From contig NW_017804531.1 in the NCBI RefSeq assembly GCF_001625305.1, positions 1,045,649 through 1,109,648 on the forward strand: DNA of 64,000 nucleotides, written 5' to 3'. Positions 32,386-44,881 of this stretch are shown one piece after another (position 1 is the stretch's first letter; every line of letters begins with the position of its first letter). The position numbers were made by a program, and so were the translations under genes. Below the pieces are notes generated by a model. It was not told the DNA's origin. It ran no database searches and worked only from the letters and a program-made list of their open reading frames with translations. The DNA is from Branchiostoma belcheri (taxonomy: Eukaryota; Chordata; Leptocardii; Amphioxiformes; Branchiostomatidae).

Positions 32386-33143
32386 ACATCTTTGGCCCTT
32401 CCAGGATCAATTATGTAAGCCCAGTTCTCATTGGTCCTGGAACTGGAAGGGTTAGATGTCTCAAGTGGATGTGCAGAGCTCAGCGAACAGCAAGCGTTGC
32501 ACTGCACAAATACAAACAATTCTTATGCCAACACTTGAACTTGAATGTCAAAGAGAAAAAAATCCAGCATGCTGTCATGTAAATACTGGTATAACTATAA
32601 GTGGAAAATGGGTTAATCATTGGTTTGAGCATCAGAACAATTTTGGTTAGGTTTTAGTGTCGTGGCAGAGTGTAGAGAAATGTGTTTAAAAAGTTTTCGA
32701 TTACTGTTTTTTTTAAAGGCTTAAGGTACTTCTCAGCTTTCTGACAGTCAACTGCATGTGCCATCAAGACTTCATTGTAGATTAGACTACTGGATAAATG
32801 TTAAAAATGGGGTCACTCTTTTTAGTTTGAATACAACAATCCTTTACAGATATTTGTAAAGTGGATCCCGATACAAGTACTACTGTGTACGATTATAGCA
32901 TGCAACTGTACCGTCCATATCATACAAATGTATGTACCGTCCAGATGTAAAACTTTGATACTACGAGGTATGCCAATTATGAACAATCTTAGATAGTTAA
33001 GAGTAAAATCATGCTATAATATAATAGTAAATTGAGGACCAGGAATGTATATGTACTTTTCAAATGCGTTTTGCTGGTACATTATTTGTAAATATTGGAG
33101 ACTTTCAGTGAAAACTTCCTCATTACTGTATGGCTAGTACGGC

Positions 33144-33149
33144 AATAAA
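33144..33149 (+). terminator. Poly(A) signal, FAM216
   Basis: AATAAA in ggcaataaaattgaacc, about 760 bases after the stop codon in the last exon. Confidence 0.55.
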
Positions 33150-34279
33150 ATTGAACCTTCTTGAAACTGCACTGAATGTATTTTATTCTTGTGATGCTAT
33201 ATATACATTGCAATCTTATAATTGAAAGGGACAATAGCTGAAAGCTATTTCATATGGAGAGTAACAACAGACATGGATTTTTTGTTATTCTATCTTTCAC
33301 AAAATTTCTTATGGGCTTTCCTGTCTGTAGCATTTTTAACATCTTTAGTGAAGGAAATTTGAGGATTTCAAGCTGAAAGAGTCAACTGTTTTCATAATAT
33401 CAAAGTGACAACAAACTATAATTCATACTCTTACAATTTTTGACACTGATGGAGTTATTTGATTGGGGCATCTTGTTGACACAAAGATCACAGTATGAAC
33501 ATAAATATATATAACAATCATGATATCTTGGGACACTAAGCTTCTCTCTAAAATCATAATATCGAATATCAATGGTCGGTGAACAATGTTTCAAATAGTG
33601 TGTCAGCAGCTACTACTAAACACATTATATCTAAATACCTTATTGGCTTCTACACAACAGAGATCACAAAGTCCAATATATTCCATGATAGCATATATAA
33701 TTTTACTGTGCAGACTACACCGCACAAGATCACTTATAATGAGATTATCAGGAAAACTGATGTATCTCAGTCTGTCTCATAGTTAAATTTGATGTACTTA
33801 ACGTCTTAGCCTTTTATGGTACCTCAATGAAGTACACTGTGGTAACTCTTGAACAAAATGCTTTGTTTACAACTTAGATAGCCATGGAAAACAATTTTCA
33901 AATTGCTGGAAAATGGAATACTGGTATGTCTCAGTACACTCAGCTTTAACTACAGTAATCATATTAGTCAGGATCACACATACAATGTATAACGTATGAT
34001 TCAATAACAATACATGAAAGCCAGGGTTGTCATGAAGGCTTAAACACCAAGGCTTTGGATGGGTCAAGTTTAAGCTGAATAGGTCTTCTCCAAATATGGC
34101 TGAATGACTTATCCAAACTGACCAATAAAACTGTGTTTTAGTCACAGCCCTGTATAACACGTCATCTGATTGGACAATCCATAAAGGTGATTGACAGGAC
34201 AATGGAACTGGAAGGTTCTTACTGAAGATACAATGATTCTTTACAATTATACAAATACAAAGAGAGGGTGAGATAGACT

Positions 34280-34666
34280 AATTTCCAAGCAGATATTTTG
34301 GTGGCTGCAAAGACAGTATCAAATTGGCCATGCTGTATCCATTTACCAGACTGTATCCATCTTTCGAAAATGGTTTCATCAGGTTGGTAAAGTATAGGAC
34401 ACAGGAGTTTTTTTCTCCTGTATCCTTTATCCATCTTTCCATGGAAAATTGGCCAAGCTTGTATCCATTTGCCACCATTTGCCATCTTTTGGTAGCCTGG
34501 TTACCAGACCTATTATAGCTCCCGAGTCCTACATCCCCTCCACAAACAGAGGATGTAGGACTCGGGAGCTATAATAGGTCTGGTAACCAGGCTAGTCTTT
34601 CGGTGTCAAGCGGATACAGTCTAACAGTCTTTGCAACCAGCGAAAGATCCGCTTGGAGATTAAGAT
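34280..34666. mobile_element. Fold-back element (family F) with a nested 102-bp hairpin
   Basis: Outer ends CTAATTTCCAAGCAGAT and ATCCGCTTGGAGATTAAG pair, as in 9581-9920. At 34493-34594 is an almost perfect hairpin with arms TAGCCTGGTTACCAGACCTA and its complement; its flanks atcttttgg and gtctttcgg match at seven of nine bases. A sister hairpin lies at about 53171-53275. The outer element ends 29 bases from the VPS29 stop codon, so it lies in that gene's 3' UTR. Confidence 0.82.
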
Positions 34667-34694
34667 AGACAGGAGAAGAGTGAAAGGAGAGGTG

Positions 34695-37357
34695 CTACTT
34701 CTTGTACTCGATACGCTCCACCTTTACGTCGTCGCCGATCAGCTGGTACACGTACGTCACCACTGTGGTCGCCTGGATGTCCATCAGTACAAACGACGGC
34801 GTTACTCCACTGCAGGGAACAGGTCAGCAATCAACAACTATTTCTTTAAGTGTGTATACAATACATGGACTGTATGTGAAGTACAATCTGGAAACTGTAA
34901 CAGACTTGTAATCAAAATTATTAAGTCCACTGTGTTGGCCTGGAAAGTCCATCAGTAAAAAGAATGGCTTCACACTGCTGCAGAGGGTAGCAATCAGTGT
35001 TCAAGCTTTGTTCTAACACAAGAAAGGAACTTGGTCAAATTTTTGGTCGATCTCGTCAACCTTCGTCAGATGTGTGATCCACTCGCTGACTCTCTGGCAC
35101 TTTTGATTCACTCATGACGTCATCACGCTTCTGACTTCCAAGTGGATCACACTTAAGACAGTCACAAGCCACATTACAAGTCTCACTGGGTCAGTCTACT
35201 GAGGAAGACCAGAGTGACTGGTCAAAAGCTCTAAGTAAGAACAACTCTTTGTGTTGGAACAAAAGTTTTAACTTACTTTGTAACTACCATCACAAAGAAT
35301 CATCATTTCAAGAATGCCATACCTGTCTAATGCGTTGTATGCTCCCGTTGCTGTCCCTGGGTTGATGTAAAACTTGTTTTCATGTTCAAAAGCCTCAAAC
35401 TTGTGGGTGTGGCCAGATATCAAGATGTCCACATCAAGCTGTCTCTGTACCATGGCTAGACTCTCAATATCTCCCCAGGGAACAACCTGTTAGAGAGACA
35501 ATTTGTTACAAAAGAGCAAAACTCTTTGAAAAATAGGCTAGACAAATATATGAAGAACCCCAGAGTGATGTATGATTACATGGCCTTGGACTGTCTGCAA
35601 TGATGATCTGGTGAATGGATGAGCAGCCTCAACTGGAAGTGAGTTTCCTACCTGGCTTAAGTGATCTACTATCCACAAATTAAACTGTTCTGTTTTACAT
35701 ACGAACCGCATGTGTTCTAGCCAGTGTCTGTCTTTTCATCATTTGATGGCATTTTGCAGCTCATGAGGGACAAAAATTTTGCCCAAAATGTCATCTTTGA
35801 TGGACAAAATTTGGCGTGTAAAGATATGGAAAAAGATGTCATTAAACTAAGCTTAGTCTACCAGCAAACTTTGCCCATCAAAATGCAGGAAATAGCATTT
35901 CAGGGGGTCAAGATTTAAAAACCTAATAAAGAGTTTTTTTTTTGTTGGTACCTGATGTCCATGGCAAAGTCCTATCTTGAACTGTCCAACTGTGACAACC
36001 TTCTGTTCTGGATAACTTAGATTCTGAAACAAGAACAAAGGCCATCAGATAAAAAATTCACACAACCATGCAAAATAATTCTACAAAATTCCATAACCTG
36101 TGAATAAGAGTGGTATTAAAGGGAAAACGAGGCTCATGCATGGTGCTTGATTGCTGCATGGTACTTTCTGTAAGAAAATTCATAAGTTTGACAGTGTGTA
36201 GGCCTCGAAAAACATAAGCAGGTGAAAGCCTTTACCGAATGTGTAAAAAGAAAAGCTCAATATCCTTGTATTTGAACACTTTCACACTTACCTCATCAAA
36301 GTCCCCTTTGACTACATGCACATCACTGGCCAGAGTTTTCAGGTAATCGAAGGACTCCTTAGTGCAGAGGTTTCCTGTACACAGGATGTGTTGGATCTTT
36401 CCTGGGACCAGAAGTTTCTTAAACTTTGCCGGCATCCCGTTGGAGCGGTAGGGAATGTGCAAGTCTCCGAGTACAAGGACCAACTGGAAAAGGGAACAAG
36501 ATTCTGATTAAACTATTATCAGGGCCCATCACCCTTCACTTAATCGCGATGGGGGCCGACATTGTCTACCAGATACCTTTGACCCAGTGTTGATGTCACA
36601 CTTCAGAGAAGACAAGTGACAAGCTAGCCTCATTGGGTCAGTCTACTGAGGAAGACCAGAGTGACTGGTCGAAAGCTGTAGGTGAGAGAGCTTCTTTGTG
36701 TTGAATCAGAGGTTTTAACTTTAATTACTAGTACAACATGTAGTTTAAACAGATTCTGATAAAGCTTTTTCCTGAAAATCATAAACTCATCTGTATTGGT
36801 CACTGCTGAGGTGGAGAACTTTTGTGGTCAAACAGATTGCCCCTACAGCATATATGTAGGTTTGTGTTGGTTTTTATTTACTGCATAATGTCTGATACCA
36901 ACTATGATGCATGAAAGAAAATAAAAAGTAATTATAAATTTGGCAAAGTGCAGTGCAGTGGTTTCTGAACAGTATAGTTTCAGTATGATTCATACTTATT
37001 TTATCAAATTCTGAGTGGTGCAGGTAACATTTGTCTGGTGCACGTAAATTATTTTCAATGCTACCTGCACCAGTGCAGATATGCAGAAAAAAGTATTTCG
37101 AGCCCTGTAAATGAAAATCTTGTGGTCAGAGTAAGAGTAAGTCATATGACTTCCTGTTTCTCTCAGCCTTCGCCCCTCCCCCTAGCAAATGAACCAAGCT
37201 CTAATATCTCACATTGCGCACAATTCTTTCGATTCTTACATCCCCCTACAAAAGACATCTATCCTCTATACCTTTTAGAACCTAAATACAGACAATAACA
37301 TGCACGGGGAGTGGAAATATTGGGTAATTTCGCCAAACATTTGACACAACTCACCAT
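34695..37357 (-). CDS. VPS29: VPS29, retromer subunit, 181 aa
   Basis: Exons on the minus strand: 37355-37357 (ATG only), 36292-36483, 35952-36023, 35323-35486, 34695-34809. Junctions are GT-AG and in phase; the stop is TAG. The protein has the VPS29 metallophosphoesterase fold with its signature loops: GDLHIP, CTGNLC, GDFDE, GHQ and SGHTH, then [13 protein letters not shown]29 binds VPS35 and, with VPS26, forms the retromer trimer that recycles cargo from endosomes; the fold is thought to act as a scaffold more than an enzyme. Length is one residue below human isoform 1 (ends YKK, not YKKP). The first exon encodes only the initiator Met, as in human, where a four-codon microexon can be inserted after it. 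No such microexon was visible here. It is divergent with RAD9, 243 bases between start codons. Confidence 0.98.
34999..35275. mobile_element. Fold-back element (family I)
   Basis: Left arm caagctttgttctaacacaag and right arm ctttgtgttggaacaaaagttt. It carries the recurrent ctgaggaagaccagagtgactggtc segment. In the VPS29 intron between exons 4 and 5; it ends about 50 bases past the exon 4 donor. Confidence 0.65.
36598..36725 (+). repeat. Family I arm with CTGAGGA-stem-GAAA motif
   Basis: Contains ctgaggaagaccag, agtga, ctggtcgaaagc and then ctttgtgttgaatcagaggtttt. The six-base pair GACCAG/CTGGTC is perfect. In VPS29 intron 1. Confidence 0.65.
37013..37110 (+). repeat. Dispersed GTGCAGGTAA repeat (family J)
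   Basis: gagtggtgcaggtaacattt, gctacctgcaccagtgcag and ttcgagccctg. Lies in VPS29 intron 1. Confidence 0.75.
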
Positions 37358-37600
37358 TTTGGCAGGATCTGTGTGATATCTTTTCACGCATGCGGAGGTC
37401 AAAGTGCACCACTGTATGAAAGCTTGATTTCTATTGGTTAGAATTTTAACAGAGCAACCAATGACGTGACGGCTTATGGAACGCATTGGGAGAGTGAACA
37501 AAATGGCGCCGAACTCAAAATTTTGCACTTTTGTGTCGTGAAAGATTTCTTATTTTCTTGTGATGTTTATTCACTCGTACTAGTCCTGAGTGCAGTAAAC
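37358..37600. promoter_or_regulatory. Divergent promoter of VPS29 and RAD9
   Basis: Only 243 bases separate the two start codons. The interval has an inverted CCAAT box (attggtt near 37434), a direct CCAAT box (ccaat near 37459), a CRE-like TGACGTGA (37462-37469) and AAAATGGCGCC (about 37500-37510), a YY1-type motif. No TATA box is seen. The ATG in that last motif opens a 12-codon upstream frame (37503-37541) ahead of RAD9. Motif identities are sequence matches; use is inferred. Confidence 0.75.
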
Positions 37601-40600
37601 ATGAAGTGTATAATTCCGGGAGCAAATATCAAAGGTAAAGTTGAAACTTCCGTTGTCAACAGTTGGTTGTTTTGCTTATAATTTTTATCGTGTACATCGC
37701 AAAGTATGTGTTCCCGAACATAATTTGGTGAGTTCATCATCATAACATGATACTACTAGTACGTTTGAGTTAAAATCGTATACGATCGTCAAGTAAAATA
37801 TCTATGACAATATGATCATGACACAGTTGCCTCAAAATGTTAAGAATAGATACTAGCAAATAGTTATGACGATCATAGAAATTAACGAGATAGAAAATAT
37901 GAAAGAAGATGAGAGTTTTTTTTACTTAAACTGTTACAGTGTTTGGCAAGGCGATCCATTCTCTATCAAAAATAGGGGAGGAGCTGTACTTGGAACCACT
38001 GGAACACGGGGTATGTCTTTAATTCCTGTACCACTTGACATTTCTTCAGTTAATTTCCATTTCGATACAAGTTAAGTGGCACAATTGCATGCTTTGACAT
38101 AAACAGTGTAGAATTTGGAAAAGCTCTTTATTCACAACCAGTTGTTAAACAAGAGCCGACATTTCGATGACCATGTGTCAATTCTTCATCAGGGCAGTTA
38201 TGACTAGAAATGATGAAGATGACACATGGCCATTATAGCTGGTATAACCGCCCTTCGGCGTAACATACCAGATACTAGTAATCAGGCATGCAGCACGGCG
38301 GCAGCTGGCTACATTACACTGACTGACTTATGTCAAAATATTTCTCTTTCTCTCTCCAGTTGGCCCTGCGTACTGTGAATGTTGCCAGGTCAGCGTATGG
38401 CTGCTTCGTCTTCGCTCCTGAGTTCTTCTATCACTATGACAACAGCTGGAGCGGTCCGGAGGGAGAGATGGGGGAGGAGGAGGAGACATTCAAGTGTAAG
38501 ATACAGATGAAGGTAAGAATGTTGCACTCATCACTCATTCAGATGTCTAGATGTTTTTCTGGGATCATGATCATTAGTGTTTTCATATGGCAAAAGGTGA
38601 TACAAATTAGGTGAGGTACAAATGTACATGTATGTACTATTCAACATCGCTACATCCATGAAATACTCAATTGAAGTATACAGTTAAAAAAAGCAAAGAT
38701 TTTATTAAGATATTTCACTATCACATAGTATCATGCTTGTACTGACTCTATCATAGAGTATATATTTGTCAAGAGTGGTCATCATTACTGTATAGCAACA
38801 CAGTCATAATCTGATTCATAGGGATAATGAATTATGTACATGTCAAATTGTGGATCATGCAATGACGACCATACATATCACCCACATACAACCTTGGTAT
38901 GGTTGTGGGCATCTTTTTTGTTACAGTCTGACACCATCATCTGTATTTATGCCTGTTTGTCCCACAGTCAGTTCTGGCTGTGTTCCGTTCCCTCCCCACC
39001 CTGGAGCGGACTGTGGATAGGTGTAAGGTCACCCTGGATGAAGGGCCAAGACTGGTCTTCCAACTCTACTGTAAACATAGTAAGTCTTCCTCCAATTTGG
39101 ACTGTTAATTGTAAACAAGTAGAGTAAATGAAAAATTGAGTCAGAGTCTAATCTTCAAACTGCTGTCTCACTCCCACTTCATTTTCTCTTGTTACTATCA
39201 TTTTTTCCATATATGACGGAAATATTACCAGCAGATGCCATACTGTATCCTGTACAATTGTTGTCGTTCACTGTGCAAGAGTTACATGCTAGTACATCAT
39301 TTGGCTGTCTTGTATTTATCATATCAGTTTTTATCAATAAATCCAAAATCATATCCAGTTGCTTGAGTAACTGCTTTTTGGCAAATCAAAAGATATTTGA
39401 GAAAAATTGTCCTGACATGCACACATTTTTATCAAAAGATGCTGACACCATAGTTGATCTGTGTTGATACTGATGTTGATTTGTGTTGTTACTGGTGTCT
39501 CAGAGTTGTATTTTTCCTTCCTACAGGTATAACAAAGACCTACAACTTGACCTTTCAAGAGTGTGAGACGTTACAGGCTGTTTTTTCCAAGGACCTCTGT
39601 CCAAATGCCATCACTGCACAGCCAAAGTAAGGAGGAACTTAACATTTAATCATAATGCTGTGGTACAATACTGTCACTTACTCGCTATCCGGTTTAGTGT
39701 CTGTTGTTCCCCATCATATAATTATGAGTGTTAGATGTGCTTGCACACTGATGCTGTGGCTTAATGGCAGGCCATTGGCAGTCTGTAGTATTTTCGTTGT
39801 GTCTGCAATTTAACTCATTAAAACTTAGGTACTGCATTTCTTATGTGTAGACATACTGAAAATAGCCATTTGATCTTTCATTTGTTTCTGAAGCAGATAG
39901 ATGAATGTATTGCTGTATGTATGAGTCATATAATTTTCCTTACAGACTGTTGACAGAGGTGGTTCAGAACTTCCAGGTGTCTCTAGAAGAGATCACTCTC
40001 ATTGTCTCTCCTGAAAAGGTCATTCTCAAAAACTATGTTGAAAGTGAGCCAGGTAAGCACTGCTTGTAAATCAAATTTGAGGGTCATGTAAAATATAGTG
40101 GGATAGATTTGTACTTTCAAGAATTCATGCTGATGTTAGTGTTATGTATGTGAACAGCATACTAATATTTTTTTTTTACTTTTCATATCATAATGTTTTC
40201 CATCGCATATTGCTATTGCACAGTCTCTTATTTTTCCTCATCTTCTTCTACAAACAAATAAAGTCAATGACCTGAACCAGACTCTCTCACCATGGTAACT
40301 GGTGCTGTAGCAGACACCCTGTGGTGTTGAGTTACATTATGTAGCAGGACAGAGCTGGAGGGACTGCTCATCATATATATATATGCGTATGAATGTGTAA
40401 GAATAAACAGGGCAGTAGTTTGTTGGGCTAGACCATAGCTCTGTAATTGTCGTAGTTTTTGCCAATATATGTACTTCCATCCATGCAGACCCAAGCAAAG
40501 TCCTCCACACCCAGATGAGCCTAGCTGCAGAGGAGTTTGACTACTTCCAGATCGGTGTGGACACAGAACTAACCTTCTGTCTTAAGGAGCTGAGGGTAAG

Positions 40601-43600
40601 AAAATTCCTACCTTTGTATTTGTTGGTCATCATATCTAGTTATTGTTTCAAAGTCTACATTAGTATCCATACTTTATTTGGGCCAGTCTGTGCAACTGAG
40701 TTTGTATTGGGAGAAACAGGCATAGACAACTAAAACATAGATTTGAAAGGTATCTGTATCTGTATCAGTATAGCTGGTGCTGGTATAACCGCCATTCGGC
40801 ATAACACACCAGCTTCAGGTACCAACATCCTCCTCCTATATGTAGTTGTAATCTTGAATACCTCATGCATGTTTGCTCATTGAAAGCAGCCCTGACTTCT
40901 ATTAACCACACTAAAAACTCTTTTGACAGGCCATTCTGGCATTTGCAGAGGCAGCAGGCATGCCCATCTCACTGCACTTTGAGACAAGTGGCAAGTAAGT
41001 ACAAGAACATTTCCGTACCTCTTCAATCCTGTAAACTGTCATATTATCATATTGAACACTTAAAAGAGGTGAAGAAAAAACAGAAGCAGTGTAAATAAAG
41101 AAAGATACGTGCTGTGGAACTTCACCTCACTGCTGTGTGGGCTTTTTTCTTTTGATTATAACTTACTTACCAGAAAGTCTCCTCCATAGCACTTTGTCCT
41201 CTATGGCCCTTGGTAGCTTGTTGGTATCATGCAGGCTTGTATTACAACATAGGTTGTTGGTGACTCTAGGTCTCCCCATATCTCATTTAAAATTATTTAA
41301 AATCTGCACCTGCAGACCTATAGTATTTTCGTTGGAGGGAGACCCAGCCTTTGATTCCAACTTTGTGATGGCGACCTTAGCTGACCTCGGCTCCACACAA
41401 GGCTCACAGTCTTCTCAACAACAAGCCTTGAACAGGCCTTCAACATCAAAAACAAAAAGGTAGATTAATCTATTTGTCTATACTTGAAACAAGGATAAGA
41501 ACAAGGTTTCTGTTGCTTCAGTCTTGTCATTGTCTCAATGTTTATTTCAGGATGGAACAGAGACAGGAAATATTGAGAAACAAGTGTTGTTTTTTTTGTT
41601 TGACCAGTGCTTTCCCTGTAGAAAATGTGCAAAGACTTAGAGGTTTTTTCAGCAACTGCCTTCAAACTTTTGCATTTTCTTTCTTCTCTCAGAACAGCAA
41701 AGAGGACACAACAGCAAACTAGGAGGAACGAAAGTGGAATGATGGAAAATAGAAGATTCCAGGAAAACAGGCAACCAAACAGGTGACAAACCAAACTTCT
41801 GAAGCTCTTACTTTAACTGTCTTTAATTGACAGTTATCTGCACCAGTGCAGACATGAAGGAAAAGGTATTTCATCCCCTGGTGAAGAGTGAGCTTTGTAA
41901 ATCAAAGATGAGTGGAAAATTTAAGGAAGTCTTATGGCTTTATCCTTGGTGCTGAAATTATGGATGCTTGTATTAATTTCAGATTTTGCCCTTTTAATCC
42001 ACCATTCTTGATTTTTTTTAAAACAGAATGTCTTGACATGTACCGAGTATCCTGTTCACACACAGACATCATTGCCTTCAACTGTGCCTGGAGTCCAGCC
42101 TTGCTTTGGTCTGCTCCCTAATAGATCCACTCTGCCAACAATAACAGATCTTGGGGAGCGGACCAAAGCTAACAAGGCTGGACTCCAGGCTGCTGTACTT
42201 GGTAATACTTGATGATGAGCAGTACAATGTATGTTGTACCATTCCAAGGAAGGTTGGGTAAGAAGGAAGACAATAAAAAGGAAAAAACACTATCTTTTAA
42301 TTTTGCTACATGCAAGGACATTATACAGAACGCAAAAGTACCATGAACCTGAGAATTAGCAGAAGACAATTAAGCTGACCATGCTGGAGACAAAAATAGG
42401 AGGAAACAGAAAAATCTTCCAATATGTTTCTGTCTACCTCTCAGATCCTGTGCGGGAGGGGGGAGCTTCCTGCCCATGGACAGCGGGTTTGATGACATGA
42501 TGAATGATGGGATGGATGATGTCATGGCCATGGGAGCCAATGAGATGGAGGAAGCCCTGTCTCAGGAGGCAGCACAACAGAGGTATGGGAAAATGCTCTG
42601 GTAAAATTACAACAGTTAGAACTTGAATTTTTTTAAAAAAGAGACTATTTTTTTTACACAACCCAGAGGTTTGTTCAGCCTGCATTTCAGGTGACCGTCT
42701 GTCATCTTCCTCAGGGCAATTCTGAATGGTTCACATTGTACTGCACAGGTGTCACTGTAATAGATGCGTTCTAAAACGTTGGCTGAATAAACCTCTTGGT
42801 TGTGTAAAAAAGAATCTCTTTTATTCACTGACTTACCAACTGATCAAACTATTCACAGAGCAGTGAGAACTGGTACAGAAAGTCATACTTTTTGGTTTTC
42901 CCAATAAAAGAAATAGGCCAAAATGCAACATTGTGATATGACTCGTAACTTCCACTTACAGCTGAAATGATCACCTAATTTCAAATTTTCTCAAAGGATT
43001 TCCCTTAGCTTTGAGACATGCAGTCTTAAGCACATTACAGTGAAACAAATTAACATTCTGCTCTGCCATATACCAGGAATGGTACATCCCTACATGAGGC
43101 ATCTCCGGAGAGGTCTGGAAGCCCAGAGATCCCGCTGGAGTTAGGAAAGAGGCCCAGAGCTCAGTAAGTCTGGCTGTGAAGTTAAATGTGTGCTCGCAAT
43201 GGTATATTTCTTAGAAGTACTAGTACTCTTATTGTATAGGCTGTCATTTCCTAAATAATGTAGATAATGTAAGAACATCTTTGAAGAAATGGTTATGAGT
43301 CTTTTACTGGAAAAAGAAGAAAAAAAACTACATTGTATATATACAGGCTGCATGCTCCTGCTCAAAATGTAACTCCCTGAACTTTTTGTTATCCCAAAGT
43401 TATCCTGAGGAGAAGCCCACATCACATGACCAGTCACATGATGATGTTTCCATGGTGATGGAAGAGGAGGAACAGGAGCAGGAGGACCTGGTTCCAGGCA
43501 CACCTCCCAGCAAGAGGGTAGGAACTGTTTCTAAATAGATCAGACAGTCTGGGAAAATTTTGACCCTGTGAAATCCTATTTCCTAGTCTGAGTGTCAGCC

Positions 43601-43949
43601 TTTTTAGCTTTTGATAGCTCCCCACAATCCATTTTGTTTGGAAAATTTTGATTGTAGCCTAAGCTTAGTCGACATTTCTTTACATGCCGATTCTTGTCTG
43701 TAAAAGACAATGGATTGGGCAGAATTTATGTCCATCACAAGTAGCAAAATTCTGTGAAATGAGTCAAAACGAAAGACGGACAATGGCCCATGATAAAACA
43801 CTGATATGAGGACACACTTTAACTAACAGTATGTATTTCCTTCACAGTTCCGGTCCATGTTCTTTGGGATCTCCTCCCAGTCTCAGGCCACACAAGCACC
43901 AACAGACACAGCTGAAGTTCTATGTGAAGACACAGACGACGAGGACTAA
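37601..43949 (+). CDS. RAD9: RAD9, 9-1-1 checkpoint clamp subunit, 475 aa
   Basis: Exons: 37601-37634, 37940-38010, 38360-38512, 38968-39079, 39527-39626, 39946-40052, 40489-40595, 40930-40994, 41316-41459, 41693-41782, 42445-42582, 43077-43163, 43400-43517, 43848-43949. All are in phase. Residues 1 to about 275 form the PCNA-like fold ([56 protein letters not shown]). The rest is a disordered tail with [16 protein letters not shown], the RAD9 nuclear-localisation and nuclease-binding region, and an acidic end [11 protein letters not shown]9 joins RAD1 and HUS1 in the clamp loaded at damaged DNA and recruits TopBP1 through its phosphorylated tail. The tail end resembles the human CK2 site (EDSEGEG), with Thr for Ser. 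By neighbourhood it is orthologous to the RAD9B locus; a single pre-duplication RAD9 is likely. Confidence 0.97.
38232..38325 (-). mobile_element. LINE 3' tail fragment
   Basis: ggtataaccgcccttcggcg, taacataccag and gcacggcggcagctggctac, the reverse of the LINE tail. It ends 35 bases before RAD9 exon 3. A shorter fragment lies at about 40755-40816 in the intron between exons 7 and 8. Confidence 0.7.
42085..42190. mobile_element. Hairpin element, 106 bp
   Basis: Arms GCCTGGAGTCCAGCCTTG and CAAGGCTGGACTCCAGGC, plus gctttggtctgctccc / gggagcggaccaaagc. In the RAD9 intron between exons 10 and 11. The core terminus is GCCTGGAG, so it may be another member of the TAGCCT-ended set, but the flanks are unclear. 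Confidence 0.8.
42640..42835. mobile_element. Fold-back element (family E)
   Basis: Outer pair aagagactattttttttacac / gtgtaaaaaagaatctctt and inner pair acccagaggtttgttcagcc / ggctgaataaacctcttggt. In the RAD9 intron between exons 11 and 12. Confidence 0.8.
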
Positions 43950-44663
43950 CATGCTGAACTTGTCGTCTCAATCTATCTCCACTCATTTTATAAAACCCTC
44001 AGTGTAAATATAACATGTACTGTATATATATTGAAAGAATAAGGAAACAATCTTTTTTTAGGAAAATGTTCTAAAGGGACTGTTATGTACTTTCCAAAAG
44101 TTACTTGATTTGCCCAAGCATTGATATAATTATTCTTCAGCAATATAGTGTTTCCAAGGTCAAATTTGTTAGCTTCTTGTATAGTGTATAGTGCCATAGT
44201 ATAGGTACTTTATACCAGTAAAGGTGCTTTACTACAAGGAGAACTATAAGGGGGTTAAAAAGGGACCTCCTTGGTATCTATGGAAGTAAAATCTTCCCCA
44301 TACATCATTTAGTATCCATGGTTTAGAATGGCATAGTCTAACTATTGAATTGTGTATATTCGCCCAAAAGTATTTTATCAGTTTCTTGCTCTTGACATGT
44401 AACCCTGACATAAGATGATTCAGGTCATTGTTATAGAAATAAATTGATGTTTTTTGTAAGACCTTTATAACAATTGTGCAGATTTGTTTATGTTTGATTT
44501 CTTTATTCCTGTTGCAAGCCAACATTTAGAACTGTGGTACACCGGTAGTGGATACTGCCTGAAACGTATGACCATTTCCAAAATCTTGTCCAGTTGCTTG
44601 AGTATAACAGTTTTTTTGGCTTTATGAACATAATGAAAACTTTCTGTTGCACCAAATACTAAC

Positions 44664-44881
44664 GTTAACATCTGTGTCTATAATATCACCAGGGTTATTA
44701 TATCGCCACCTTGAGAAATAGTGTGCTTAAAGATATTTTTACTGCAACATACCCTAGGTATGTACATTTGATGTGTGAAGGAGTGCATACCAAAAGTATG
44801 TTGCAGTAAAAATATCTTTAAGCGCACTGTTTCTCAAGGTGGATATTATGGACCCTGGTGATATTATGGACACAGATGTTA
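44664..44881. mobile_element. Palindromic element, about 218 bp
   Basis: Matched arms TTAACATCTGTGTCTATAAT and its near-complement, then aaagatatttttactgcaac / gttgcagtaaaaatatcttt around a tatgtacatttgatgtgtg loop. No target duplication was identified. Confidence 0.75.

Larger units (their letters stand above)
32386..34694. other. FAM216 3' UTR and convergent interval to VPS29
   Basis: The FAM216 and VPS29 transcripts converge here. An AATAAA at 33144-33149 is the likely FAM216 poly(A) signal, giving a 3' UTR of about 0.8 kb. Between 33200 and 34280 no gene or known repeat is seen. The VPS29 poly(A) signal could not be placed with confidence. Confidence 0.6.
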
